This document shows, piece after piece, positions 45,401-54,110 of a stretch of 64,000 nucleotides of DNA. Within the stretch, counting starts at the first letter, position 1, and each line of letters begins with the position of its first letter. Under the pieces are notes generated by a model that was given only the letters and a program-made list of their open reading frames with translations, was not told the origin of the DNA and made no database searches. The stretch lies in contig NZ_KB905141.1 of assembly GCF_000378225.1 (NCBI RefSeq), forward strand, positions 357,143-421,142, written 5' to 3'. The position numbers were made by a program, and so were the translations under genes. Origin of the DNA: Methylophilus methylotrophus DSM 46235 = ATCC 53528 (GTDB lineage Bacteria; Pseudomonadota; Gammaproteobacteria; Burkholderiales; Methylophilaceae).

Positions 45401-47013
45401 TGATGCGGCGACTATTTGGGGTTGGCCTCGGCCTGATTTCGTCGTTCGTAGAGGGCCAGCCAGCTGTGGATACTTTGGGAATTTATCCGCAAGCGCAATT
45501 ACAGACAGTAGAAGGTGTGTGCCCGCAATGCCAGACCTTGCCGCAAACTTTATGGTATTTCCGCCATGAGACGTTTGCCGTGCCTAAACCAGGTGTGCCG
45601 GTTTCTAAAATAGATACCAGCAAGCGTGGTGCTGAAGATATCCAGGCACTTAATCCGGAAGCGTTGCCTGAACTCGTGTGGACAGGGTCCAGCCAATATT
45701 GGCCGCAGATGAAACTCAATGCCGCAGCCACTGAAGTCACGACTGTGCAAGGTCAGCGTTTTAATCTCAAGCTGGTCCCCAAGATTGCCAGCAACTATGC
45801 ATACTGGAACTCGGATACCAGCGAATTCCTCAGCCAATCTAAGGTTGCCATTCGCGGCGAGTTAGAAGGTACAACCCTGGTTGCACGCACATTCTGGCCA
45901 CACACTTTCAAGCTAGATTTGACTGCTGGTCTGCAACCACTGCAACGCGGTGAAACCTTGCAATCACTGGTACAGTTTTCCAATGGCGGCGCACGCAGCC
46001 CATACCAAAGCAGGTTGTTGTGGGAGAGGTCACCCGGTGTGGGGCAACGCTCGGCAGGAAAAACCGCGTTAGGCGTTTTGCTCAATGGCGCCCAGGGCGA
46101 TGATGATGAAGCGCATGGCGGACACTTTGCCCTGGCTACCGGCGTAGTGGGTGCGGAGGGGGAGTACGGAACCTGGTTGGTTAATAATTACTACAACCTG
46201 GCCACCAACAGTGAAAAAGGCATTATTGCCGGGGTGACGCCTTTTGATAAATATATGGGGGACCTCAACAGCGGACAGGCGTTTTATCGGCCGTCTTATA
46301 TGCTGGTGGCCGTGTTCAGCCAGCCTGAGATCCCTACACAAATCCAGGCTTTGAGTAATCGTGTCATGCAACATTTTCATCACAATGACCTGGTATATGA
46401 CCATGCATTGGAAAATTGTGCCGGTATTAGTATAGATACCCTACGGCAGCTAGGCTGGCAAGTGCCCCAGCGCGGGGTGGAAAGTGTCCTCAAGGCCAGT
46501 GCAGCTTACTGGTATGTCGCGACCACAGAACGCAGCCTGCAAAAAGGGCGTGAGATCTATGATTACCTGAATACCGAAATGACGCGGTTGTTTCCAGCCG
46601 TGGCGTTTGATGCGATAGGCAATGATTTGCTCAATATTGCGCAAACAGGGGAGCAACATACGCTAGCGTCAGACACCATGCAAGCCATGCCCCGGCAATT
46701 AGAGGCACTTTATTTTGTCCGTATTCCGCAGATTCCTTCTAGCCGCGCGTTTGGTCTGGCGCCTGTGTACAGTTTTGCCCAATATTTGCAACAGGCCCCA
46801 GCCGATAGAAGCCAGTGGAAGGTTATTCCGGTGACGCCAAATCCATTACCTGAAAAGCTGAAAAAGGGCTTGGCGCTTCAGCCGCAAGCGCCGGCATTGG
46901 TGCCTTTGTCTGTGATTTTTTTCCTCGTCAGTGCGATAAGTATCGTATGGGTTTTATTATTAGCGCTCAGGAAAGGGTGGCGTAAGGCGTTCATAAATTC
47001 GATCAATCGCTGA
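45400..47013 (+). CDS. Cys/His hydrolase-like membrane protein in the aas-lplT operon
   Basis: 537-residue protein. I do not recognise a named family. An N-terminal signal-like segment (VGLGLISSFVEGQ) and a C-terminal helix (VPLSVIFFLVSAISIVWVLLLAL) suggest it is anchored in the membrane with the main domain in the periplasm. A His in AHGGHFALATG (near residue 235) precedes a Cys in ALENCAGISIDTLRQLGW (near residue 337), the order of a permuted papain/NlpC-like Cys-His active site. Permuted papain-fold enzymes include lipid acyltransferases and hydrolases. Its ATG overlaps the lplT stop (TAATG), so it is likely part of lysophospholipid metabolism. The function is inferred. Confidence 0.7.
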   Translation: MMRRLFGVGLGLISSFVEGQPAVDTLGIYPQAQLQTVEGVCPQCQTLPQTLWYFRHETFAVPKPGVPVSKIDTSKRGAEDIQALNPEALPELVWTGSSQYWPQMKLNAAATEVTTVQGQRFNLKLVPKIASNYAYWNSDTSEFLSQSKVAIRGELEGTTLVARTFWPHTFKLDLTAGLQPLQRGETLQSLVQFSNGGARSPYQSRLLWERSPGVGQRSAGKTALGVLLNGAQGDDDEAHGGHFALATGVVGAEGEYGTWLVNNYYNLATNSEKGIIAGVTPFDKYMGDLNSGQAFYRPSYMLVAVFSQPEIPTQIQALSNRVMQHFHHNDLVYDHALENCAGISIDTLRQLGWQVPQRGVESVLKASAAYWYVATTERSLQKGREIYDYLNTEMTRLFPAVAFDAIGNDLLNIAQTGEQHTLASDTMQAMPRQLEALYFVRIPQIPSSRAFGLAPVYSFAQYLQQAPADRSQWKVIPVTPNPLPEKLKKGLALQPQAPALVPLSVIFFLVSAISIVWVLLLALRKGWRKAFINSINR

Positions 47014-47084
47014 GGTGATGATTCCACATTAAAAGGGCGACCTGTTTTGGTGTGTTGGTTTAACCACTTATTAAAGCAAACGTT

Positions 47085-47585
47085 ATGAAAAAAACTTTTT
47101 TGGCTGTCATGTTAATCAGTCTGTTATTGAGTGAAGCACGGGCGCAGGAAAGTGCGGATTTAGAGTCAGAATCCAGAAACGTTGCTTCGGCCTTTATGGG
47201 CGCAGCCAATTTGGTGGTGGGCCGCATCGGCATTGAGTGCCTGGGTGTGCTTGGTCGACTGGAAACACCACGAGAGTATGTGCATATCTGGCAGGAGCGC
47301 AATGCGAAATACTATGATGCTTCGACCAAATACGTGGCAAAAAAAATGGAAGCAGCGTTTGCGTCTGGGGGCAATGTTGCCAGGGATGCCGTGCTCAAAG
47401 AATATTCAACTATCGTGCGCAAAGAAGCAGAAGGCACGATTGTCGACTGGATAGGCCGCGGAAATAAAAAGGATAGTTGCCAGCGCGCAGTCATGCTGAT
47501 CGATAGAGGGATACTGGATGTGAACCCTGAGATGCCCATCTACCAAGATTTACAATCGTTGCTCAATTGGTCAGTGATGAATTGA
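47085..47585 (+). CDS. Exported protein of unknown function
   Basis: 166-residue protein with a clear signal peptide (MKKTFLAVMLISLLLSEARAQ). The mature part is mostly helical and charged, with two cysteines (IECLGVLGR and DSCQRAVM) that could form a disulfide. No domain is recognised. It lies 71 bp after the hydrolase-like gene and may or may not share its transcript. Confidence 0.72.
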   Translation: MKKTFLAVMLISLLLSEARAQESADLESESRNVASAFMGAANLVVGRIGIECLGVLGRLETPREYVHIWQERNAKYYDASTKYVAKKMEAAFASGGNVARDAVLKEYSTIVRKEAEGTIVDWIGRGNKKDSCQRAVMLIDRGILDVNPEMPIYQDLQSLLNWSVMN

Positions 47586-47747
47586 ATTGCCGCAAGCCCG
47601 CCGGGCGTTTTGGGAATGGTCGGCGAATTCGATACAGTGGCTTGGCAGTCGCTTCCTACATAAAAATCAGCGCAGTTCTGATAGGGTGATTTTCATAGGC
47701 ATTATTAAATAAATCAACATACTTTGTTTTTATTTAAGGATGCAACC

Positions 47748-48125
47748 ATGAATAAACTACTGATGACAATATTGGTTTTTATTGTTTCCACCACGTCTAC
47801 CTATGCGGCTGAAAGCAAAGATGACGCGGCAACGTTAGGCACTTCTAAAAGTCCTCAAGTGGATAGGCAGCAAAGTCGTACAGACAAGGGGCCCATTAGC
47901 GGCAACCAGGATGGTGTTCCTCATGATGCTAGTAACCTTGGTAATGAGAACAGCCCGCAGGTCAAAAACCAACGCCAGCGGATTGAGATGGATTCCGCGG
48001 ATCGGCCATTTAAAAAACAGAAAAACAAAGTACTGAGGAACAAAGATCAAAAAGCCGGGACCACCCAAGGCAATCCGGTGCAGCCAACGGAGTACGAAGC
48101 GGCACCACCAGCGACGACCAATTAA
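47748..48125 (+). CDS. Small exported protein with internal repeats
   Basis: 125-residue protein with a signal peptide (MNKLLMTILVFIVSTTSTYAA) and a low-complexity, Asn/Gln/Lys-rich mature part. It holds two imperfect copies of a short unit (GTSKSPQVDRQQSR and GNENSPQVKNQRQR). No function known. The ATG at 47748 has AAGGA 8 bp upstream, so an in-frame ATG at 47724 is not used. Confidence 0.75.
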   Translation: MNKLLMTILVFIVSTTSTYAAESKDDAATLGTSKSPQVDRQQSRTDKGPISGNQDGVPHDASNLGNENSPQVKNQRQRIEMDSADRPFKKQKNKVLRNKDQKAGTTQGNPVQPTEYEAAPPATTN

Positions 48126-48159
48126 TGGTTTAACCGCATTTAGTTTTTGTTCGATCTTA

Positions 48160-48184
48160 GGGATTGCTTTTGCAATCCCGTTTT
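48160..48184 (+). terminator. Terminator of the small repeat protein gene
   Basis: 8-bp stem GGGATTGC / GCAATCCC with a TTTT loop, followed by GTTTTATG. Located 34 bp after the stop codon. Confidence 0.7.
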
Positions 48185-48303
48185 ATGCTCATGAGAATCA
48201 GCTGATACCCACAAGAAGTGATTTTAAACATCTGCCATCGGTGATGCAGCACCTTTAGGATCAAAAACAGTCTGATGTATTCCTATCATAAAAAGCGTTC
48301 CTT

Positions 48304-48672
48304 ATGTCAATTGCCATCAACCGAAAAATGATTTTGGCTGCCATTATCTGCTTGCTCCTGTACCAGGTGGGTACTTGGATCACATTTGTTGCCGGGGCCG
48401 TATGGGGGGCAGGTGCCGCTGTGATTGTGGCTGTGGTTTCTTACGTGTGCGCCCGCCTGGCCAAAAGTGGTGCCACGAGTACGATCTGGTTTCTTATCCC
48501 CACCTTGTTATTCACGGTCCTTCCTTTACTAGCCAAAGCCTGGGGTTTGTTCAATAGCCAGACGGGTATTGCGGATACCCTGATCGATTTAGTGCCCTTA
48601 CTGGTTGGTTTTGTCATCCCGGTTGGTTTGTTATCATCTGTCTATCTTGATTTGCGCAAGAAAGCGCCTTAA
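48304..48672 (+). CDS. Small integral membrane protein of unknown function
   Basis: 122-residue protein with about four transmembrane helices (MILAAIICLLLYQVGTWITF, VWGAGAAVIVAVVSYVCAR, TIWFLIPTLLFTVLPLLA, LIDLVPLLVGFVIPVGLLSSV). No family recognised. Lies between the repeat protein and the LtaS-like gene. Confidence 0.65.
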   Translation: MSIAINRKMILAAIICLLLYQVGTWITFVAGAVWGAGAAVIVAVVSYVCARLAKSGATSTIWFLIPTLLFTVLPLLAKAWGLFNSQTGIADTLIDLVPLLVGFVIPVGLLSSVYLDLRKKAP

Positions 48673-48698
48673 CCAGAAGCGCATGGTTGAGGCGTGCT

Positions 48699-48730
48699 TT
48701 GCAATCACAATCTGCAATAACCGTTATAAT
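48699..48730 (+). promoter_or_regulatory. Probable promoter of the LtaS-like gene
   Basis: Perfect -10 TATAAT (48725-48730). A TTGCAA at 48699-48704 could be the -35, but with a 20-bp spacer, longer than ideal. The transcript would start about 25 nt before the ATG at 48762. Confidence 0.4.
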
Positions 48731-48761
48731 GTCAGGCTCGACTCAATCTGATTAAGCCAAC

Positions 48762-50750
48762 ATGCAATCAAGTTATTTCGGCAAGCCGCGTTCTACTTCT
48801 AAATTGTGGCGTTTAGCCCACTGGTTTGGGCCTTATGCACCGCTGATCGTGATGTTCATCAGTGGTCTCGTCTTTCTTTCACTGACACGCCTGGGGTTGG
48901 TGGTATGGAAATGGGAGCGCGTACTGGCCACAGGCGAGTTGAGTCAGATTTTGCTGCAAGGCATACGTGTAGATGTGATCCAGCTGGGGTTGCTGGCACT
49001 TATCCCTGTTTTGCTATCCCCAATTCTCGCAACACGCAAATTTTTCAATATCTGGCGCAGTTTCACCTTCTGGTGGGTATTGCTTTCTCTCGTGTTGCTG
49101 GTGTTCCTCGAAGCGGCTACCCCTGGATTTATTCTTGAATATGATGTGAGACCCAACCGCATTTTTGTCGAATACCTTAAGTATCCGCATGAGGTGTTTG
49201 GCATGTTGTGGCAAGGCTTCAAGCAGGAGTTATTTTTTGGCCTGCTGATGACCGTGATTGCGTTTGTGCTGGGCGCTAAATTGCTCAAGCCATGGCGGTA
49301 CGCCGAAGCGAAATGGGCGAGCCCGGCCGTATGGCTGGTATGGCCCCTGATCTTGTTGTTGACGGTTTTTGGCATCCGCTCCACGCTGACACATCGCCCT
49401 GCCAATCCCGCCTTGTTTGCCATTACCCAGGACAGCATGGTCAACAGCCTGATCCTGAATTCGACCTATTCCGTGTTCTACGCCGCGTACAGCTTGCAGC
49501 ACGAAGCCAAGTCCAGCGCCATTTACGGCAAGCTGCCACGCGAGAAAATATTTGCGTTAACCGGAGCACAGGAGGGTGACATCCCCACCCTGACCACACT
49601 GGTGCCGTCAGTCAAACGTGATAAACCACTGAATCTGGTCATCCTGTTGCAAGAAAGTCTGGGCGCAGGGTTTGTAGAGTCACTGGGCGGAAAACCAGTG
49701 ACGCCCAATCTTGAAAAGCTCAAAGAAGAAGGCATCTGGTTTACCCATTTGTATGCCACAGGGACGCGTTCGGTGCGCGGCATTGAGGCAGTGGTGACCG
49801 GTTTTCAGCCCACGCCTTCCGACAGTACGGTCAAGCTGGATTTAAGCCAGAAAAACTTTTTTACGCTGGCAGCTTTATTGTCCAAACGTGGTTATTTAAC
49901 GGAGTTTATTTATGGCGGTGAATCCCATTTTGACAATATGCGCAGCTTTTTCATGGGCAACGGTTTCCAGCAGATTACAGACCAGCCGGATTTCAAGAAC
50001 CCAGTCTTTGTCGCCAGCTGGGGCGCCTCTGATGAGGACTTGCTCAATAAAACCCATGACCAGCTCATGGCGCACCATGCGAGCGGCAAGCCATTTTTTA
50101 CCCTGGCGTTCAGCTCTTCTAACCACGCACCGTTTGAGTTCCCCGATGGGCGTATCGAGCTCTATGAGCAACCCAAGGCGACTGACAACAATGCGGTGAA
50201 ATATGCTGATTATGCGATCGGCGAGTTTATCAAAAAAGCCAAGGCCAGCCCTTACTGGAACGACACGGTCTTTTTAATCGTCGCAGACCACGATATCCGT
50301 GTCCGTGGTGATTCCCTGGTGCCCATTGAGCATTTCCATATTCCGGCGCTCATTCTGGGTGGTGCGGTACAGCCGAAAACGGTGGATGCGATAGCCAGCC
50401 AGATCGACTTGCCGGTGACGGTATTGTCATTGATGGGCATAGAAGCACAGCACCCGATGACCGGGCATGATTTGTCCAATGTGAGTGATGACTATCGTGG
50501 CCGCGCCATGATGCAATACAACTATAACTTTGGCTGGATGCAGCAGCTTGGGCCCGATGCAGCTGACAATGAAGTGGTGGTATTACGTGAAGGCAAGCCT
50601 CCGGCTTTTGGCCATTACGACCTTGCCAGCAAACAGTTACAAAATACAGCTGCACCAGCCGATGGTGCCGCCCTGGCTGAACGTGCCCTGGCGAACAGCC
50701 TGTTACCGGCGCTGTTATATAAAGAGCAGCGTTACCGCTTGCCGGAGTAG
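48762..50750 (+). CDS. LtaS-like phosphoglycerol transferase (sulfatase-fold, alkaline phosphatase superfamily)
   Basis: 662-residue protein with five N-terminal membrane helices and a large periplasmic sulfatase-like domain. The catalytic threonine lies in ATGTRSVRGIEAVVTG (near residue 336). LVILLQESLGAGFVESLGG, FIYGGESHFDNMRSFFMGNGF and the metal-binding VADHDIRVRGD also match LTA synthase-like enzymes. In Gram-negatives such proteins add phosphoglycerol or phosphoethanolamine to periplasmic glucans or LPS. The stop is 2 bp before the start of the kinase fusion gene. Confidence 0.88.
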   Translation: MQSSYFGKPRSTSKLWRLAHWFGPYAPLIVMFISGLVFLSLTRLGLVVWKWERVLATGELSQILLQGIRVDVIQLGLLALIPVLLSPILATRKFFNIWRSFTFWWVLLSLVLLVFLEAATPGFILEYDVRPNRIFVEYLKYPHEVFGMLWQGFKQELFFGLLMTVIAFVLGAKLLKPWRYAEAKWASPAVWLVWPLILLLTVFGIRSTLTHRPANPALFAITQDSMVNSLILNSTYSVFYAAYSLQHEAKSSAIYGKLPREKIFALTGAQEGDIPTLTTLVPSVKRDKPLNLVILLQESLGAGFVESLGGKPVTPNLEKLKEEGIWFTHLYATGTRSVRGIEAVVTGFQPTPSDSTVKLDLSQKNFFTLAALLSKRGYLTEFIYGGESHFDNMRSFFMGNGFQQITDQPDFKNPVFVASWGASDEDLLNKTHDQLMAHHASGKPFFTLAFSSSNHAPFEFPDGRIELYEQPKATDNNAVKYADYAIGEFIKKAKASPYWNDTVFLIVADHDIRVRGDSLVPIEHFHIPALILGGAVQPKTVDAIASQIDLPVTVLSLMGIEAQHPMTGHDLSNVSDDYRGRAMMQYNYNFGWMQQLGPDAADNEVVVLREGKPPAFGHYDLASKQLQNTAAPADGAALAERALANSLLPALLYKEQRYRLPE

Positions 50751-50752
50751 GG

Positions 50753-52996
50753 GTGGTTTTGAAGAAGAAACAACCCTCCATGCTCACGCGTCAGGTCATG
50801 TTAGATGGCCTGAAATATATCCTTTCTGGTCGATTGTGGCTCAAAAACAGTCATTTGCCAGCGCTTAATCATGTGATTCCTGAAGACTTTACCGGCCTGT
50901 GCGTGGCCAGCAATGCAGATCTGGCAACCGATCATTATGTGCTGGAGCAGCTACAGACCCTCGAGGTCAAGCGTGTACGTCTGGATATCAGCAATGACGA
51001 GGCAAGACCTTTCCAGGAACGTTTTTTACGCAATTTGCTCTCAGCCGGGTTTTCGGTGACGCTGCATGCCGTGCAGCCTTATGAAGCGGCCAAGAATATG
51101 CGCAGCAGCCAGGCGCAGGCGGAGTGGAAGCAATTTATTGAAGAGCTATGCCAAGCGTATGCGGGCAAGATTGCCGCGCTTGAAATTGGCAACACCGTTA
51201 ATCGTAAAAAGTGGGCCGGGTATGATATGCCAGGCTTTATGGCTGCCTGGCAGATTGCATATGATCTCGCCAGGCAATACCAGGTCATTGTGGTCGGGCC
51301 GAATATCCAGGATTTTGAGCCGCTATATAACATCAGCCTGCTCAATACACTGGGTAATGAGCGCCGTTTACCGGATATGCATAGTAATAATCTGTTTGTA
51401 GAGCGTGTGATTGAGCCAGAGTTATCCGATTTCCGCATTTTCAAGTACAAATGGACACGTATTCTCCAGTTCAACCTGATTAAAAAAGCCAAGCTACTAC
51501 AAAAAATAGGTGACGATATGGGCGTCCCTGCACTTGTATCTCCCGTCGCATTTTGGGCTATTTACCGGATTAAACGCTGTTTACCCGATGGTGCGCAAAA
51601 GCAGGCGGATTATGTGGGGCGTTATTTCACTTTGCTGGCGGCTTCGGGTGCGTTGCGCCATGCCAACTGGGGCGCATTTATCTGCCAACGTGAAGGCTTG
51701 ATTGATGACGGACTCAAGGATAGTGATTATCCGGCATTGGAAAGGGTGGCATATTACAAGGCTGCAGATGGTGAATGTGCCAACTATCAGAGAAACCCCA
51801 GTTTTTCAGCCTTTAAAACGGTGAGTCACTGGCTGAATGGGGCACAGTATTTGGCGCCGGTGAGTACGGGCAATGGCCTGGAAATTCATCATTTGCAACA
51901 GCGGGGCCAAGCGGTGCATATTGCCTGGACCATTAATGGACAATGCAGCTTGCTAGACCAGATTTATTCGCCACACAGTTTGCAACAGGCGCAGATATTC
52001 AACCGTGACGGTGAACCTGTACAAGATGTGCAGATGCTGACTGAGTCACCCCTCTACCTGGTATGGCAACAGCCTGAACAGATCGTCTTGCGTACAACAC
52101 GGCCAAAGCTAAGCGGAACCATCATTCATGCACATATTGCAGGACAGCAGTATTTTCCCATAGAAGAAGGGGATTGGCGCGGCATGATCCTGGCAGAAAA
52201 TGCCACGCAAGCGCAGCAGATGTGGCAAGCCTGGCACCCGGAGACACTGTTACCCCCAGCCAAGTCAGAGGCTTTGCGCCATTCTCGTAATGCGATTTGG
52301 CCATTACCGGATCCACGTGACGCAGCTCAACAAGTCACCGTGAAAAAACCGGTACGCATGTACTGGCATAAAACCTGGCTCGACAGGCATAAGCCGAGCA
52401 AGGCCAAACGCAGCTGGAACGGGGCCATGGAATTGTTGCGCCGTGGCGTGGGAACTGCCATGCCGCTGGCATATTTTGAGCATGCCAACGATCCAACCTT
52501 GCGCCGCAATTTTTATATCTCGGCTTATGTGCCGCATGAGTTTGCTATTTCGAAAGCCTTTTTGGCGTTTAGGCATGGAGACAGTCATTTTGAAGGCATT
52601 GCGTCGGACACCTTGTACCATGCGTTTGCCCGTTTCTGTTTGCATATGCATAACTCGGGGATTTATTTCCGTGATTTTTCAGGCGGGAATATTCTGGTGC
52701 AGCATGAAGGAGACAATCTGCACTTTGTGCTGATCGATACTGCACGCCTGCAAGCGACAGCCACTGCTACCATGATTAACAAGCGTCTGGCTGATCTAAC
52801 GCGGGCACTGCATAAACTGCATTGGGATGGCCGCAAGCAATTCTTGCAAATGTATTTAGGCATGACCGGTCGCCGCTTAGGCTGGCAATTCCTGTGGCCG
52901 TTTTACCTGTATGACTTGAAAGTGTGGCTGAAGCGTACGATAGGCCGCAAAGGCATGCGTAATCTTTTGCGCCATATCAAAAGTCGCTTTGCTTAA
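50753..52996 (+). CDS. Fusion of a glycosidase-like TIM-barrel domain and an LPS-kinase-like domain
   Basis: 747-residue protein with an unusual layout. Residues ~40-500 resemble a TIM-barrel glycoside hydrolase (ALEIGNTVNRKKWAGYDMPGFMAAW contains a candidate acid/base Glu; VIVVGPNIQDFEP). Residues ~515-747 resemble the WaaP/InaA lipopolysaccharide kinases: MHNSGIYFRDFSGGNILV (catalytic loop, Asp near residue 640) and FVLIDTARLQ (metal-binding Asp). There is no signal peptide, so it seems cytoplasmic. Together with the upstream LtaS-like gene (2-bp gap) it may phosphorylate a cell-surface glycan precursor. GTG start at 50753 has GGAG upstream. Confidence 0.78.
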   Translation: MVLKKKQPSMLTRQVMLDGLKYILSGRLWLKNSHLPALNHVIPEDFTGLCVASNADLATDHYVLEQLQTLEVKRVRLDISNDEARPFQERFLRNLLSAGFSVTLHAVQPYEAAKNMRSSQAQAEWKQFIEELCQAYAGKIAALEIGNTVNRKKWAGYDMPGFMAAWQIAYDLARQYQVIVVGPNIQDFEPLYNISLLNTLGNERRLPDMHSNNLFVERVIEPELSDFRIFKYKWTRILQFNLIKKAKLLQKIGDDMGVPALVSPVAFWAIYRIKRCLPDGAQKQADYVGRYFTLLAASGALRHANWGAFICQREGLIDDGLKDSDYPALERVAYYKAADGECANYQRNPSFSAFKTVSHWLNGAQYLAPVSTGNGLEIHHLQQRGQAVHIAWTINGQCSLLDQIYSPHSLQQAQIFNRDGEPVQDVQMLTESPLYLVWQQPEQIVLRTTRPKLSGTIIHAHIAGQQYFPIEEGDWRGMILAENATQAQQMWQAWHPETLLPPAKSEALRHSRNAIWPLPDPRDAAQQVTVKKPVRMYWHKTWLDRHKPSKAKRSWNGAMELLRRGVGTAMPLAYFEHANDPTLRRNFYISAYVPHEFAISKAFLAFRHGDSHFEGIASDTLYHAFARFCLHMHNSGIYFRDFSGGNILVQHEGDNLHFVLIDTARLQATATATMINKRLADLTRALHKLHWDGRKQFLQMYLGMTGRRLGWQFLWPFYLYDLKVWLKRTIGRKGMRNLLRHIKSRFA

Positions 52997-53090
52997 AGCA
53001 TGCATCAGGCCACACTCATGAAAATCATGAACGCAAGTTGCGCAGTTTAATCACGACAAGTAAGCCAGTCAGTTTTAATATGGTCACACG

Positions 53091-53119
53091 TTGATAGCAA
53101 CCGCTAAAACGAATCTAAG
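53091..53119 (+). promoter_or_regulatory. Candidate pqqA promoter
   Basis: TTGATA (53091-53096), 17-bp spacer, TCTAAG (53114-53119); each box matches 4-5 of 6 consensus bases. It would start the transcript about 15 nt before the pqqA ATG at 53138. Confidence 0.4.
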
Positions 53120-53137
53120 GAAAAAGGAGAAATGACT

Positions 53138-53209
53138 ATGTGGACTAAACCAGCTGCTACCGAAATGCGTTTCGGCTTCGAAGTAACTATGTACGTTATG
53201 AACAAATAA
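53138..53209 (+). CDS. pqqA: Orphan PQQ precursor peptide PqqA
   Basis: 23-residue peptide beginning MWTKPAATEMRF and ending FEVTMYVMNK. The cross-linking glutamate (Glu15) and tyrosine (Tyr19) in EVTMY are in the spacing used for PQQ synthesis, in which PqqE links them. AAGGAG lies 7-8 bp before the second ATG (53138), which is therefore chosen over the in-frame ATG at 53132. It is monocistronic: a strong terminator follows 19 bp after the stop and none of pqqB, C, D or E lies in the window. PQQ serves methanol dehydrogenase in methylotrophs; extra pqqA copies away from the main cluster have been seen in related genomes. Confidence 0.92.
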   Translation: MWTKPAATEMRFGFEVTMYVMNK

Positions 53210-53227
53210 TTTGTTCTTAATGACATG

Positions 53228-53253
53228 AACGGGCGCCCAGGCGCCCGTTTTCA
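53228..53253 (+). terminator. Terminator of pqqA
   Basis: Perfect 10-bp, GC-rich stem AACGGGCGCC / GGCGCCCGTT followed by TTTC. Confidence 0.88.
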
Positions 53254-53353
53254 TTTGTCCGTTCTTTTGCTTGTAAGTGACGACCTGATTTCAGCAGAAA
53301 ACTTTTTTGTCAGGCGTTGCTCAAAAGGCAGGATTATTATTTCGCGGGCGACT

Positions 53354-54097
53354 ATGAAGACATCCTCACGCATGTTTGGGCTAAATACCTTCCTCGGCGG
53401 CATGTTATTCCTTGCTTGCTCACCGTTGTGGGCATGCCTGGATCAACCCTCTTTACAAGCGCTGGCAGACAAGGAAATGCAATATCTGCTACAGCGTATT
53501 CCACCGGCATTTGCCGATGCTGTGTCTGATCAGCTGATTCAAGGCCAAATGACTGCTAAAGCTTCTGATACTTGCCAGGTGCGCTGGCAATTGACCTTGC
53601 CTGAAGTGGATATCGCCGAAGCACAGGCTTTGTTGCAAGCTGAACCCGCCAAACAGATCATGCTGGCGGCGCAAGGCTACCAGATTCCCGAGCAAGCCAA
53701 TGTTGAGGCAGAGTTTGCCGTGGATCAGGCGACATTGCAGCCTCTGCACCAGGAGGTTTTGCAAACTGCGCCTTTAGGAAAGTTACGGGCCAGTGTTGAA
53801 CTGATGTATGCCATGTTGACGCAGGCAAGAACCAACAGTCGACAAGAAGCGCAGCTGCCATGGGCCCAGGCAGAATTAGAATCCGTCCAAACCAGTTGCC
53901 AGCAACAATTCCGGGCTGATGATAGTAAGAAGGCATGTGCATGTTACAGCCAGGGTCTGGCAGAAAAATACTCGGCACGCCAGGTCAAATATAACCGCTA
54001 CCTGATGACTAACCCATATGCATTTGCCACCGGCAATGGCGGGGATTTCAAGCAGCTGGACAAAGCATTGCAAGCCTCTTGTGGACTCAGCTCGTAG
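53354..54097 (+). CDS. Exported protein of unknown function
   Basis: 247-residue protein with a signal peptide (MKTSSRMFGLNTFLGGMLFLACSPLWA). The mature part is helical, Gln/Ala-rich, and carries several cysteines (CQVRW, SCQQQF, KKACACYSQG) near a recurring pattern ACYSQGLAEKYSARQVKYNRYLM. No named domain recognised. ATG at 53354 is chosen over longer frames from 53225, which would lack a signal peptide. No clear ribosome-binding site. Confidence 0.7.
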   Translation: MKTSSRMFGLNTFLGGMLFLACSPLWACLDQPSLQALADKEMQYLLQRIPPAFADAVSDQLIQGQMTAKASDTCQVRWQLTLPEVDIAEAQALLQAEPAKQIMLAAQGYQIPEQANVEAEFAVDQATLQPLHQEVLQTAPLGKLRASVELMYAMLTQARTNSRQEAQLPWAQAELESVQTSCQQQFRADDSKKACACYSQGLAEKYSARQVKYNRYLMTNPYAFATGNGGDFKQLDKALQASCGLSS

Positions 54098-54110
54098 TCG
54101 GTTGGCCTGA

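Noticed and set aside
53225-53353. An N-terminal extension of the exported protein at 53354
   Set aside because: The extra 43 residues run through the pqqA terminator and remove the signal peptide; no ribosome-binding site.
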